A DNA stretch of 64,000 bases from Branchiostoma lanceolatum (taxonomy: Eukaryota > Chordata > Leptocardii > Amphioxiformes > Branchiostomatidae), in contig NC_089727.1 of assembly GCF_035083965.1 (NCBI RefSeq), positions 5,089,501 through 5,153,500 on the forward strand, in the 5' to 3' direction. Shown in pieces: positions 1-11,462 of this stretch; position 1 is the stretch's first letter; every line of letters begins with the position of its first letter. The translations under genes and the position numbers were made by a program. A model generated the notes under the pieces. The model saw only the letters and a list, made by a program, of their open reading frames with translations. It was not told where the DNA came from and did no database searches.

Positions 1-2130
1 CCGAATAGCGCATACGAGCACAGACAGAGACACCATGTCTATCTTCTGTCGGTAAACACAGCATGTGCATGCCCACGTCTATCTGAACATTACAAGGCGA
101 TGTCAAAGAAGAAAGCACACAGGGCTAGAGAATGTGACCGCTGGATCATTCGTCTTCCACTGTCTCGGAAAAAGAAGCCGAACCCAATAAGTTAAAACTT
201 AGTGTCAGTAGCTAAGACTAAAGTAGTCATATGTTATATTGTTATCATTGTCTTGTACTCCGTGTAAAGCCCCTGTCACACTTGTGCGTATATACAAGTC
301 CGCATGAGTTACGTGTTAACATGTTTTTGGTTTAGGTTAAGTTTGCAGCCGAATAAGTGATTTCTTTAATAGGTTCGATCACTAAGCTGCACAACGGTGG
401 GTCGAAGTAGAAAATGCGCAACTCACGCGCACTTGAATGTACGCACAAGTGTGACAGGACCCTTACATGTACATGTACTTGCAATTAGCCTACGGACAGG
501 AATTTGCAATAAACGTCCCATTTATTTCACCAAGTACATCTGTCAGCGAGTGACGATCCCTGCTACCTTGAGGTGCTTCTGCACATCCTTTGTTTCAGGC
601 GACTTGAAGAGCACGTAAAACCGCAGACAGAGACACCACCTGTGTCTACTGTCGATATCCACAGCAGTTTATCGAAATGTTACTTGTAACATCAAAGCAA
701 TAACGGCGTCAAAAGTAGGCAGAATCGGGTTTCTGCAATGAATATGTCAGCGAACGCCTATTTCACATGGACCCACTGGAGGAGCACATAAAACCGCAGA
801 TACAGACACTACCTGTGGCTTCTGTCGATATCTACAGCGGGTATCCGCGTTTATCGGAACATTACTTGTTACACCAAAGCAATAATGGCGTCAAAAGTAT
901 GCAGAATCGGGTTTCTGTAATGAATCTGTCCGTTCATATGGACCCCCTCGAAGAGCACATAAAACCTCAGACAGAGACACTACCTGTGTCTTCTGTCTAT
1001 AGGCACAGCGGGTGTCCGCGTTGATCTGAACATTACTTGAAACACTAAAGCAATAATGGCGGGAGTCAACAATAGAAAGAATCGGATCCCTGCAATAAAT
1101 CTGTCAGCGAGCGACCATTTCATTTGGACCCCCTCCCCGCTACCTTAAGGTGCTGTTGCACACCTTTTGTTTCAGGTTATTAGAAGAGCAGATAAACTCA
1201 TAGACACTACCTGTGTCTTTCGTGGATAAGAACATTAAGCTACCATTTCATTTGGAACCCCTCCCCGCTACCTTAAGGTGGTGTTGAACACCTTTTGTTT
1301 CAGGGGATTAAAAGAGTAGATTAATCCACAGACGCTAAATATGTGTCGTCTGTGGATAAGAACATTACTTGAAACACAATGGAGTTAGAAATAGAGAGAA
1401 TCGCCTCGCTGCGATAAATATACCTTTAAGCGACTTTTTCGTCTGGACCCCCTCCCCGCTACCTTAAGGTGGTGTCGCACAACTTTTGTTTCAGGGGATT
1501 AAAAGAGCAGATAAAGCCACAGACACCATTAGTGTCTTCCTTGGATAAAGAACATTACTTGAAACACAATGGAGTTAGAAATAGAGAGAATCGACTCAAT
1601 ACGATAAATATACCTTTAAGCGACTATTTCGTCTGGACCCCCTCCCCGCTACCTTAAGGTGCTGCTGTACATCTTTTGTTTCAAGGGATTAGAAGAGCAC
1701 ATAAACGCACAGACACCATCTGTATCTTCCGTGGAATAAGAACATTAAGCGACCATTTCATTTGGACCCCCTCCCCGCTACCTTAAGGTGGTGTTGCAGA
1801 TCTTTTGTTTCAGGGGATTAGAAGAGCAGATGAAACCATAGACACTACCTGTGTCGTCCGTGGATTAGAACAGTACTTGAAACATAATGGAATTAGAAAT
1901 AGAGAGAATTGCCTCAATGCGATAAATATACCTTTAATCGACTATTTCGTCTGGACCCCCTCCTCGCTACCTTAAGGTGCTGCTGTACATCTTTTGTTTC
2001 AAGGGATTAGAAGAGCACATAAACGCACAGACAGAACCTGTGTCTTCTGTGGATAAGATCATTACTTCAAACATCTGTTGAAACATCAAAGTAGTCATGG
2101 TGTCCCCGCTACCTTAATGTGCTGCTGTAA
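1..2130. repeat. Imperfect tandem repeat block (units of about 129 and 190 bp)
   Basis: The best-preserved units share the core GCTACCTTAAGGTG, seen at 1139, 1267, 1458, 1648, 1777, 1966 and (diverged) 2108, giving spacings of about 128, 191, 190, 129, 189 and 142 bp. Long units contain an extra piece of about 61 bp that short units lack. Each core is followed by a pyrimidine-rich stretch ending TTTTGTTTCAG and then by a conserved stretch that reads LEEHIKPQ or LKEQIKPQ. More diverged units lie at 550-1120 and a remnant at 1-120. No gene is supported. Confidence 0.8.
268..463. mobile_element. MITE with CCTGTCACACTTGTGCG terminal inverted repeats, copy 1
   Basis: The ends are inverted copies of each other over about 40 bp (CCTGTCACACTTGTGCG at the left, its complement at the right). 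A second copy lies at 16022-16257. The flanks TAA/TTA suggest a short 3-bp duplication as in Harbinger-type elements, but that class assignment is inference. It sits inside the tandem repeat block. Confidence 0.75.
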
Positions 2131-2280
2131 TATTACCTTACAATATCAAAGTGCCGTTCATATATTCACAGTTCGTAACCTTTTTCAGCCGACGAATGAT
2201 CGGAGTGGGTCACAAATTGTTCTTTCTCTCTCACTCTCCTGAAAAAGTGATCGATATTCGACTGCTCGGTACCTTCAAAT

Positions 2281-2700
2281 GCACACAAGGTATTCAAAGG
2301 GGGTGATTTTCACGGTCATGTATCTTGTATTGTTACACTAACGTTCAGTTTTTATATATTGTACATGTAACCCTCACATGTAGCTTCTATTGTGGACAGG
2401 TCACCGTGCACCTTTTCTGTTCGACAAGAAAGTGACGGAGAGCGATTACCACTGGAGGCATTTCGCTTATACAAGACAGTATCACCTTACGACATCTAGG
2501 TGCCTGTTATATATAACAAACTGAAAGACATTCAAATGTGATTGCTAACGTATTCTAAAACCCCAATGCAAGGTATTCAAAGGGATCAATTTTCATGGCT
2601 ATACATAGATTCTGTCCGAGGACAGGTCACCGTGCACCTTACAAGAAAGTGACAGAGAGCGATTGCCACTGGAGGCACTTCGCTTCTACTAGACTGCTCC
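2281..2700. repeat. Two-copy tandem duplication
   Basis: A block reading AAGGTATTCAAAGGG ... GACAGGTCACCGTGCACCTT ... AGAAAGTGACGGAGAGCGA at 2281-2477 recurs with shortening and substitutions at 2568-2696. No coding potential was recognised. Confidence 0.6.
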
Positions 2701-2748
2701 CATGAACAAAGAGAATTACGCGCACCATCCGGTAAGAATAGTCGTACC

Positions 2749-2830
2749 TACTCTCCAAGCAGAGGAGGGGTTCCGGCTGGTTTTTGACGTGTTTTTAGGC
2801 GTTTTTGTCGGGCTTTCTACTTGCACCGTC
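2749..2830 (+). mobile_element. Half copy of the CTCTCCAAGCAGAGG element
   Basis: TACTCTCCAAGCAGAGGAGG followed by the GTTTTTGACGTGTTTTTAGG and GTCGGGCTTTCTAC sub-sequences matches the left arms of the elements at 41303 and 62259. No matching right end is visible nearby, so this is a truncated copy. Confidence 0.65.
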
Positions 2831-4134
2831 TTAAAGGAATGGTAGATGCTCAAAATAGACATCAAACAGACAAAAAACATTGATCCCCACCAGACTGTTC
2901 GGGAATGGTTTAAATTGTTTGAAAGTAACAAATGAATATATTAATCCCATAGGATATCCCCGGCTGGTTTAAATTGAACGAAAGTAATGCGCATGTACGT
3001 GTAGGGTTGGCCAATTTCTAGGTCAGCTGTCGAGGAAGTTTTATAACAGGTGGTTAGTCAGATGGTAAAACTGCCCTTCAGCGTAACATACCAACTTTGG
3101 AGAAACGCGCCGAGGGCTATTTAGTCTGCATAGATCGACTTGCCGCACTTACCCTTGCATATCTAGCTGCAACCGCTCTTTAAAACTATACGATGAATTA
3201 AGATCTTTAGACCCTAAACCAACCGCTTTCCAGCGGACGGGCAAACACAAGCCACCCGTCTATTCCTTTAGCTTTTCTATCAATACCTCTCTATTTATGA
3301 AAGCTGGCCGCACAAGTATTGTTTACATTATAATTACATATTGGTGTGTCTATCATTGCATATTTTTCTCCTCTGTGTCTAATTGAGACTAGGGCAACAC
3401 ATTTTTACCTTCGTTTCATGCCAATTGTTTTTAATTCCGAGTCACATGTAGTAATTTACCTCGAAGAGATCAGGAACATGACAGGTGTTTTATTGATAAT
3501 ACATCTTTGTGTGCTGTGGTATGTTTCCTCGTCTTAACTAACCACTCATGCCTACGACGAGCGGATTACTACAGTAACTCCGTAAACAAAAGAGCACTGT
3601 TCGAAAGTGGTTTTATTTCACGAAATTGATCATTGAAATCGTTAATCCACTTAATCCAGCTTAATCCCATGTAAGTATTTGTGGATTTGAATGGCCCCCC
3701 TGTCGCTTCTGATGAATTTTGCCGTAATTGTCGCCAGGCAAATTAAGACCTGTGTCAGTAAACGTTAACATGAATGGATGAACAGACTCAACCAGATATC
3801 TGCGGCCAGGTGTCGTTTGTCGTAAACCAAGGAGGTTAAAATTGCGTAAACATATCATTGATTCCGTAAATTTGATATGAGACATACTTTTAAGCATTAA
3901 AAGTACGTAACTTTTGTGATATTGTCATCTGTTCATTTGTATGTATTCTATTGCTACATAATTTGTACAGATATTTAATTCACATACATCGTAGCTTGTA
4001 TGTGGCAACCCAGCCGAGGTTAATCAATCCCCTATGTGTGTACTAAGTGGCCACTTCGGGCCCACAGCCAACGTCAGACATTCAAAACATTCTGGGGGCA
4101 ACAGAGAAGGCCTCTCGTTACAATGGTTCTGAAG
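2831..4134. other. Intergenic, no gene recognised
   Basis: AT-rich DNA with stop codons in all frames at short intervals and no domain-like translation. Around 3040-3095 a stretch resembles, in reverse, the retroposon tail found at 4355-4475. I see no other structure. Confidence 0.4.
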
Positions 4135-4144
4135 GGGGAACAGT

Positions 4145-4277
4145 ATTCTCCAAGCAGAGGCTTCGATCGGGGGGCTAGGAGTGTCCGGGATTTTTGACGT
4201 CTTTTAACGAAGGGAGGACAGCGTTAAAAATCCCGGACACTCCTAAGCCTCCTGATCGAAACCTCTGCTTGGAGAAT
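4145..4277. mobile_element. Palindromic element with 10-bp target-site duplication
   Basis: The ends ATTCTCCAAGCAGAGG and CCTCTGCTTGGAGAAT are perfect inverted repeats, and the inner arms also pair (GTGTCCGGGATTTTTGACG against its complement). The flanks are a perfect direct repeat GGGGAACAGT (4135-4144 and 4278-4287), so the boundaries are firm. Related copies lie at 2749, 33552, 41303 and 62259. A duplication of 9-10 bp is typical of Mutator-like elements, but no transposase is present. Confidence 0.85.
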
Positions 4278-4354
4278 GGGGAACAGTACGAAAGCTCGAA
4301 GCGATGCGGCGAGAAAGCTTCTCCACGCTATTGGCAATCTTCAAACCCCATTAC

Positions 4355-4475
4355 GTGACAGGTCGTTCGGCGTAATTTAACCAGCTGTTGCTGCGCCGCG
4401 TGCCTGCGAAGCTGGTGTGTTACGCCGAATGGCGGTTATACCGGCTATATAGATACAGATACAGATCTCCAAGCC
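4355..4475 (+). mobile_element. Retroposon 3' tail with CAGATA-type repeat end
   Basis: GCGCCGCGTGCCTGCGAAGC and a following GGTTATACC-type stretch end in GATACAGATACAGAT. The same sequence recurs at 5690-6020, where it directly follows a degraded reverse-transcriptase-like C-terminal frame. This supports a LINE 3' untranslated tail. Confidence 0.55.
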
Positions 4476-4599
4476 TTCTCTAGGCAATTTCCAAGCACTT
4501 CCAGACCCATTTCCAAACCTTCTACAGACAATTACAAACCGTTTCCAAGCATTTCAAAACCAATTTCAAAGCTGTTTCCTGGAACAAAAAATAGATTCG

Positions 4600-4738
4600 C
4601 ATCAAACTGTATGAAAAATACACACAAACTATGCTCATCACTTATTTATTTTAGTGTTTTTTTTTGTCATTTATGTGACGTTTTTCGTTCCCGCAAACTG
4701 CCCGACCGGGCACCGGTTTGGAAATATGGCCGTAGCAT
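4600..4738. mobile_element. Right half of a GGGTCAC / CCCGGCCGGGC MITE
   Basis: CAAACTATGCTC and the later AACTGCCCGACCGGGCACCGG resemble the right half of the complete palindromic element at 7962-8145. The left arm is not recognisable. Confidence 0.45.
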
Positions 4739-4778
4739 AAGATAATCATTCTGATCTGATCTTTGCGGTTTCTTACAG

Positions 4779-7060
4779 CAACGTACAGTCTGAGTGGACG
4801 AAGCATGTGCGTCCGGATGGGTCGTTATTCTACCTGGAACCGGAACTAGATCCGGATCCGGACAGAAGACTCGGAACAGTTGGACACAAAACTGACCTCG
4901 ATAAACGGAGAAGAGATTCCGGCATAGAGGATGACCTGATGCGACAAAAACGGAAATCTAGCAAGATCATAAAATGTGTGCTACGTACTCTTTTGAGGAA
5001 GCGGAACGGAGTAAAGGGACAATACACGAATGGACTGAATGTAGAGAAGAAAATGAACGCTGTGACGAACTGCGCGGAGTTACAGAAGTTCCACGTGCGG
5101 TTAAAGGTAGACCCGAGAGGTGGTGGGAACTTATTGGACGGAGTCTTTCCGATAGAAAAACTGACAAGGGTCGATTGGTTATTAGAGGACAGATCAGACA
5201 ATCAATGCAGCGGGAAAAGAATCTTCGTCGAGGACCTCCCGGAATATGGAGCTTTGACAAGACTCTCTAATCTACGCAGAGGTATATAATATAACCTATT
5301 TTTTAGGATCATAGATATCTTCCTTCTCATCCAAGAAATGGCAGCCTCCGTTTGGTCATTGACCCATTATCTGATGAAACGTCAAAGCGTACATGATTTC
5401 TAATAGGTTAAGATTATTTCTGACAACCTACGAAGTTTGGGATTAATTTGCATTAACTTCTGGCCCTGGTCCACAGCCAAGATGCTTTACTTTCGCTAAG
5501 AAGATTTGTCAACATAATTTAGAACACTTTGATTGTAATATGTGACCGCAGCCTAGAAAGAAGACATCATTGCCGATGGCTTTATCAAGCCAGTGTTGTT
5601 CGCCAGGGTTACATGCCACCAAGCACTGTAGGGCCATCCTCACTAGACAGCTTTAAACGACGCTTACAGTTGTATGTTCAATGGTTAGGTGTGACAGGCC
5701 GTTCAGTGTAATATAAGCAGATGTTGACGCGCCGCGTGCCTGCGAAGCTGGTGTCAAGCCCCTATCTCACTGGACCCGCGACACGTTGGCGACCTCGCTG
5801 CGACCCGGCGATTTGAAAGAGCGCTCAACGACTTTCATCGATGAAAAACTAATATTCTATGTGTTTTGTCGTCTTTTTAGTAATACTTATACTACCCATT
5901 ATAAAGTCAAGGGTACCACAGATCCAATTTAAGACGCAGCGAGGTCGCCAATGTGTCGCGGGTCCAGTGAGAGAAGGGGATTTACGCTGAAGGACGGTTA
6001 TACCAGATCCAGATGCAGATAAATCTAGTAATAGCTGCTGCCGACAGTTGATAAATGTCTAGCCTCTGTCTGTACCGCAGGTGACTGTATCTCGGCCCTG
6101 AATGACATCTCGGTAACCCGGGGCAACCTCAGCAGTCTGCTGGCGGCCATCTCCCAGCCTATGGAGGTACGGTGTCCGGAATGTGGGACAAATGACCTAC
6201 AAATCTCGGGTCAACATAGTTCTTAGTGGACATCTCTGTGATCTGATGTCACCTGGGAGAAGCATCTGAAGCTGGATGGATGGATGGATGGATGGATGGA
6301 TGGATAGAGATAGATAGAGACAGACAGAAAGAGAGAGAAAGAGAGCACAAATATGTAAAAACAAAATAGTGAATACAAATGGGCATACAGATTTGACAGC
6401 TATTAGCATCTATCTAAATCCAGTATGAGTTTGATTCAAAGTGAATCTCAACGTTCATCATACTTGATTATCGGCATAATGTGATTTATTTAAGATATCC
6501 TGCGCACAAACCGTCCAAGATGAAAATGTATTTCTTTACTTCATTTGTCTATTCATTGGTTACGCCAAAAATAATTACTCAAGCAACTGGATAAAGTTTT
6601 GAAACAGTCAGACGCGACAAAACTTTATCCAGTTGCTTGAGTAATTATTGTTGGCGTATCTTATTACCTGGATGTCTAACTTTCATCAACGTATTCATTG
6701 GTTAGGCTGAAAACGTTACCGTCTATCTGGACGTAATTCATATTTCGCTGACTGTTATGGCGTCATTATCAGACGATCTCTATCAGGGTAACCAAATGCG
6801 TATCTAAGATGAACCCTGAGTCTGCATACGTCTGATCAATGTTCAAACATTTTCTTTCCTAGGTGATTCTGACGATTGAAAGGTCACAGAAGGCGAGTCT
6901 ACGCAAGCGCAACGCTGTACACCAGTTGGACGCTGTTCCGGAATCCAGTAAAGATGAGACGCATGCGCAGCAGAGTGGATCACTGTTCTCGTCTAAATGG
7001 TCGAACGTGAACCCCAGAGGACGAGACGGCAAAGCTGAGATGTTGATCATCAAGGACTGA
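4779..7060 (+). CDS. INTU: Inturned-like protein, N-terminus plus PDZ domain, three exons
   Basis: Exons are 4779-5281, 6081-6166 and 6863-7060 (TGA at 7058-7060). All junctions are AG/GT and the phases agree (G|GT, then phase 0). The first exon opens with EWTKHVRPDGSLFYLEPE, matching the family's conserved WLDSV..GELFYLE motif, then a basic stretch (CVLRTLLRKR). The end of exon 1 and the second exon form a PDZ core (GKRIFVEDL, RRGDCISALNDISV, MEVILTIER). Inturned acts with Fuzzy and WDPCP in the CPLANE complex in planar polarity and ciliogenesis. Full-length vertebrate proteins are about 940 residues with longin-like domains after the PDZ; here a stop comes about 60 residues after the PDZ, so this is a truncated paralog or pseudogene. 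The initiator exon was not found upstream; the frame is open to the acceptor at 4778. The family call rests on recalled motifs, not on a search. Confidence 0.6.
5529..5754 (+). mobile_element. LINE remnant, C-terminal frame and start of 3' tail
   Basis: A frame reading PSSLDSFKRRLQLY resembles the extreme C-terminus of LINE reverse-transcriptase ORFs. It runs straight into the GCGCCGCGTGCCTGCGAAGC tail shared with 4355-4475. The tail is interrupted at about 5755 by another element and resumes at 5981-6020. It lies in the first intron of the Inturned-like gene. Confidence 0.5.
5755..5980. mobile_element. MITE with AAGCCCCTATCTCACT ends, nested in a LINE tail
   Basis: The outer about 45 bp (CTCACTGGACCCGCGACAC...GACCTCGCTGCG) are repeated as the inverse complement at 5930-5980. 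A second copy lies at 11463-11682; both share the internal ATAAAGTCAAGGGTA. The uninterrupted retroposon tail at 4355-4475 shows the pre-insertion sequence. Confidence 0.8.
5981..6020 (+). mobile_element. Distal end of the interrupted LINE tail
   Basis: TTACGCTGAAGGACGGTTAT and the closing CCAGATCCAGATGCAGATA continue the retroposon tail interrupted at 5755. Confidence 0.5.
6273..6306. repeat. (GGAT)n microsatellite
   Basis: About eight tandem copies of a GGAT tetramer, followed by imperfect GATA/GACA repeats. Confidence 0.95.
6563..6691. mobile_element. Fold-back element with 13-bp target-site duplication
   Basis: ATTACTCAAGCAACTGGATA and its complement form a stem around a short centre, followed by the family end CCTGGATGTCTAAC..CATCAACG. 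It is flanked by a perfect 13-bp direct repeat TATTCATTGGTTA (6550-6562, 6692-6704). Longer or partial copies lie at 13858, 43540, 57807 and 61207. Confidence 0.85.
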
Positions 7061-7244
7061 AGTCGCCAGATGGCGCCACCGAACGCAAAAGACATGTAGC
7101 CTCAGTAACTTTCTCACATTTGAGTTGTCGACGTCAACCCTCGATTATAAAGCACATCTGAACCTATGTTTACACCATTACTAAGAAGAGAGAAGAAGCC
7201 AAATTCACGTAATCATTAGACTAGTGCTAGCCTGTCATTGTATT
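7061..7244 (+). other. Downstream region of the Inturned-like gene
   Basis: No further reading frame continues past the stop at 7060. The first AATAAA is at about 7307, inside a retroposon-type tail. Confidence 0.4.
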
Positions 7245-7330
7245 TATGTATTTGTAAACTGTGACTTTTTTGTGACCTGTACTGAACCCAGTGGGTATAT
7301 GTGTACAATAAAGGTCTTCATTCATTCAAT
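7245..7330 (+). mobile_element. Retroposon tail carrying AATAAAGGTCTTCATTCATT
   Basis: TGACCTGTACTGAACCCAGT...ACAATAAAGGTCTTCATTCA matches tails at 10230-10307 and 30465-30531, and loosely 53580-53655. The family ends in ATTC repeats, as many LINE 3' ends do. It may also supply the poly(A) signal of the upstream Inturned-like transcript. Confidence 0.6.
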
Positions 7331-7961
7331 GTATTAAAATATGTAGAGTTTATGAATAGCTGAAATGAAACGGGCTGCTGCTAAAGACTGAATAGTGTAT
7401 GTTTCTTTAGTTATTAGAATTCTGCCTGTATGATCCGCTATTGACTGCAGTCCATATAGACCACGGTGTGCTTAGCATGAACAAATGTGCTAAAGTGCTA
7501 CGTACTGCTATGACATTTAGATGCAAACCTTTCCCCCATAACAATATACACAGCTGCTAGCATGTACTACTAGCTACAGAAAGCTTGCTATCGGAGAGTG
7601 CCGACAGAAAACGGGGGATATGATAAAAAGGTCACAATCTTTTCCACGAACCTCTGCTTGGAGGGTAACCCTTTCCCCTATATCACAAGGAGTGCCATGT
7701 TATATAGTCACCGTAGTCTCTTATCTGAAATGGCAAATGCACCGGATACAAAGGCGGCTTTTTACAACTTTATAAAGAAGCAATGTCCCCAGGGCGTTAT
7801 ATGCTTCTCGAATGTCTGTCTGAGGAGTGGTGATAAGACAACTGTTACTGATAAGACGGAAGTCCTGCTAAGGCTCCTCAGGTGAGGAATGCTGAGCTCG
7901 TGCTCACCTGGGGAGGATGTCTACTGTTCCAAGCAGGGGGTGGGAGGAGCGACTTGTGCTA
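7331..7961. other. Intergenic, no gene recognised
   Basis: Two short open frames here show no recognisable motif and no start or splice context. CCTCTGCTTGGAG near 7652 may be an isolated element end. Confidence 0.35.
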
Positions 7962-8145
7962 GGGTCACATTTCTCAGCCGGGACCCGGCCGGGCTGTTTG
8001 CGGAAACGAGAAGTCAAAATGTATATCAATATATATGCACAAGCTATGCTCTTAGATAATTTTTGGTACGTTTTCATTGTCTTTTATATTATACTTAACG
8101 TTCCCAAAGACTGCCCGGCCGGGCCCCGGATTGGAAAAGTGACCC
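7962..8145. mobile_element. MITE with GGGTCAC ... GTGACCC ends
   Basis: GGGTCACATTTCTCAGCCGG and the following ACCCGGCCGGGC pair with the complement at 8112-8145 (GCCCGGCCGGGCCCC ... GTGACCC). The interior is AT-rich. A partial relative lies at 4600-4738. Confidence 0.75.
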
Positions 8146-8309
8146 AAGCATTAGCTGGGAATCACACACGGTAAGTGTTTGGGCGGATCGCTCCAGGCAA
8201 AAAGAACAACAAAAACAACAAAACAAAACAAAACAAAGCCTAGAAATGTGGGCTGATTGGTGGCGGCAACTCAACAAAACTGAACTATAGACTTTCCATG
8301 TGATTTGGA

Positions 8310-8515
8310 GAGTTGGTGCCGGGATGAGGCATGAGTTTGTAATGGCCAGAGCACACCACGGTAGACCCCTATTCGTACGGAGAACACTTATAATATTCTT
8401 ATAGACAAGTGCGGTGGTGGGATCTTTAACGTGCTCTAGCTAGTGTATTCTTCAAATACAAGACAGACGGCTTAACGTCCCGTCCGAATGACAATCTGGG
8501 CGTATAGATGACTCA
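8310..8515. repeat. Possible SINE-like dispersed repeat
   Basis: GGGATCTTTAACGTGCTCTA and ACGGCTTAACGTCCCGTCCG resemble a dispersed repeat common in marine invertebrate genomes. I recognise it only by pattern and no second copy is in the window. Confidence 0.3.
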
Positions 8516-10229
8516 TTTTACTTGATACTCGGAGTTGAATCTGTGCGGAACAGTTGAGTCGATTCATCAGAGGATTAATACAACAAAAAGTGTATAAATA
8601 AGAGTGACTTAAACATGAGGTCTATAAGGCAACTCTGCACGTGGTCTAACCATGGTCGTGTATAATACAATGGCCTTACTACGTATACCTACAGTCGTCA
8701 CTGATAGCAGGACAGCTGCAGAAGAAAACAACTTTGACTTTAGCGGTGATTATAGTTTTAGTCTGTCAAAACTTGTCGATACTGTTACTGATGATCAAGA
8801 CTGGGCCGATACGTTTAAACGGTCACCGCGGGTTTCTAGAACATTCGTCTTGTGAATAGGACAAAGTGGCATGTACGAATCCCTTTTCATCGTCACACAC
8901 ATTGTACATCAGTTCTTCAATCCGTTTCTATCGCTGTTCAAGCCCTTTCTGTGAGATCTAAGAGCACCGAAAATCGTTTGAAAGTTGCCGAACGAAGAGT
9001 GAAAAGAGGAGGTTTGTGCTGCGACACAAACGATTGTATATACTCAAAATTTCACAATGCCTTGGGTAGGGTACGTTACATATCTCTTTATTGATAGCAA
9101 GGCGTTATTTCAAACACTTCTTTGACGTCAGCAAAGTATCAAAACAATCCATGACATAATCACCTGACATACCTATCTGTTTACGCAACTCAGGTATTCC
9201 TAATCTCGCCTGTTCCATGCCAAACACACCTGAGTTATCTGTTGTCACTTATTTGTTGTTAATGTTAGCCAAAGACGGGCTTGTGATCATGAAGCGAATC
9301 GCTGTATGCTCCACACAAGGCTGCTACACCAACTTTTAGCCGTTTATTTTTCGTTCTGAAATGACAAAAGCGTCCACAGGGAACGGCCTTTTACCGATAA
9401 CTATCAACTAATCATTCTAAGAAATAAATCACCCAGACAGTGTTATCTTACATAAATACTAAGTGTCAAAGTGGGCCAGGTTTGAAAACAAACAGAAGAA
9501 TATATATACATACGCTGCTAGCTTATTCTGGATATAATCCCTGAGTGAAAGTTGTTGTAATCTTTGCTGTCAACGCGTCTGTGCTATTACTGCAATCGTT
9601 TTGTCAGTACTGTACTTGTTTGACTTTTACGTAACCAGTTTCCAAGCAGATGGCGGGGGTAGTCATTCCTTTTCACAGGTTGTTTTACGAGCAGGATAGA
9701 TGTTGAGAAAACAAACGGAATACGTGACAAGCTTACCACTCACCCTCTTCTGAATAACTACACACAACAAGCATTAACATAGCCTCCGGCTAGGGTTCAG
9801 GTTGAAAGACACTATATTATTGGGTTCTAGAAGAGTGGATGACTTAGTGGTGTGGGCGATGACATTTAACAAAAGGAGGCAGGGGTGGAGGGCTTCCACT
9901 TTTCAAGGGAAGCATGTAAGTTTTCTATATCGGGTTCCAAGCTTTAAATGTGGCGCTAATCACCTGCAAACATGTGTAGGACATGCTACATCTATGACGA
10001 ACACTCATGCATTTAAAGGATTAATTATTCCTTCCTTTCGGAGTAAAGTCAATGAGGTTCTCAGCTTCTCGACTTGCCCCCACCCCAAAGAAATTACAGA
10101 AAGGTGGAAGAAAACGATGGTCAACACCCTCATCATATGCTGCTGCCGTGCCCAGTTTTCTCATTGTCCCAACAACAAAACTGCACCGAACTTAAATTTG
10201 AATGCTGGACTACGATAATTTTACCAGCA
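8516..10229. other. Intergenic, no gene recognised
   Basis: Several open frames of 60-140 codons occur (8652-8855, 8852-9094, 9802-10218), but their translations have no domain signature, biased composition or splice context. I regard them as chance. Confidence 0.4.
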
Positions 10230-10310
10230 TGTGTATGTCTTTGTTGTGACATGTACTTAGCTCGCCTAGGCAAGAAATGTACAATAAAGGTCTTTCATTC
10301 ATTCATCCAT
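10230..10310 (+). mobile_element. Retroposon tail, second copy
   Basis: GACATGTACTTAGCTCGCCT ... GTACAATAAAGGTCTTTCAT followed by CATTCATC matches the tails at 7245 and 30465. Confidence 0.6.
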
Positions 10311-10559
10311 TAAGTAGATACTCCTTCTAAGGGACAAATTCCCTCAGCTGCCAAACCTACCCCCATTACACAGTGAAATCGCCCAGGTATCACTGCACAC
10401 ACCGGGGTTGAAAAGTGAGAGCTGTCCTAGTCTCACGGGGCTTCTGGCCTGACGTGTTCTGTATCTCGTCTCTTGTTGAGCAAACAACGGCCTCAGTCGT
10501 TCAGACCGGTGTAACGTTACGGGGATTCGTGGAACCGTATAGAGCACTTTATGCCGAGG

Positions 10560-10767
10560 AGCCGACAGTCGACTTCGAGTGAAAAGGACGAGGCTCCTTC
10601 GCCAGAAAAGTTAAGCTTACGCCACGGTGGCAGATTCGCGTGTAAGGGGGGGATTTGCGTCTAATCTTCCCGCCAAAGGCGACTTTTCACGGAAAATTTA
10701 ACTAACTGTTGCCCTGCGCACGGTGGAATCAGTCGGGACAGGCGGCGGGGTGGGAGACGGTCCTAAG
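10560..10767 (+). promoter_or_regulatory. GC-richer, CpG-containing region upstream of a first coding exon
   Basis: Relative to its surroundings this stretch is rich in G, C and CpG and lies directly before the ATG at 10768. No TATA box is evident. It is a plausible promoter by position only. Confidence 0.3.
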
Positions 10768-10949
10768 ATGGAGTCCTGCGGCGCACTGCTGTTACCGGAG
10801 TTGAAGCGGCAGGACTTGGAGCTGCTGCGGTGGCTGGCCGTGTCGCACGGTATGTTCTCACGACACGCGCCGCTTCCGCGCTACTACTTCCGCCGGTCTA
10901 CTAAACACCTGCCCGACTTCGACACCATCGGCATGATCCTGGCGAAGAG
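10768..10949 (+). CDS. Unidentified first coding exon
   Basis: An ATG at 10768 in an AAGATGG context opens 60 codons plus two bases, ending at the good donor GAG|GTAAGT. The predicted start is MESCGALLLPELKRQDLELL, followed by a basic stretch (RHAPLPRYYFRRSTK) and an FDTIGMILAK end. G+C is high and stops are absent, unlike the flanks. I do not recognise the protein. The donor leaves two bases (AG), which is compatible with the acceptor of the Inturned-like exon at 16921 (first base C), so both could belong to one transcript; this is only a phase argument. No other downstream partner exon was found. Confidence 0.45.
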
Positions 10950-11462
10950 GTAAGTTTGTTGTCCTGCTTAGTGTGTGCGATGCCAATGGAAACTACATAG
11001 CCGAGACCGGTCATAGCTTGGCCACTTCTGGGTCTAGCAGACTATAGCTAGCATATGTGAGTCGTTGTTGTCATCAGTATTGTTTTTCAGCTCTGAAAAA
11101 CGTGTGGGGTAAGTGCAAGTATTTTGCCCTAGGCGTGGCTTGACGGGGAACTTTATTACGTCTAGATTCCAAGCTTATCGTGGACTTGAAGACTTCATTA
11201 TCAATGTTTTGATCTTCACCTTATTCAGGATAACTGAGAACGTGTCACTGCCGTCCAGTGTTGTTCTAATTGATGTATTAATGAAAGTGAGAGTAAATAT
11301 AAATGAGACTACAACTGCACCAAACCAGTGTACATTATTGCAACAGGTGTCTGACACGCATTGCAGATGTTTTCTTTTTACATTTTTGACTATCAGTAGA
11401 ATCTGATTTGTCATGGACACAACCTTTTTATGGGATGTAGTAGCTTGTAGCAAAGTTCTTCA

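Noticed and set aside
1..2130. CRISPR-like array
   Set aside because: Repeat units are 129-190 bp and imperfect with no unique spacers; the context is eukaryotic.
4830..5270. Overlapping open frames on both strands across the first Inturned-like exon
   Set aside because: They are shadows of the plus-strand exon; only the frame starting after the acceptor at 4778 gives the conserved motif and PDZ.
9802..10218. 138-codon open frame
   Set aside because: No motif, no splice or start support, and it abuts a retroposon tail; likely chance or fossil retroposon.
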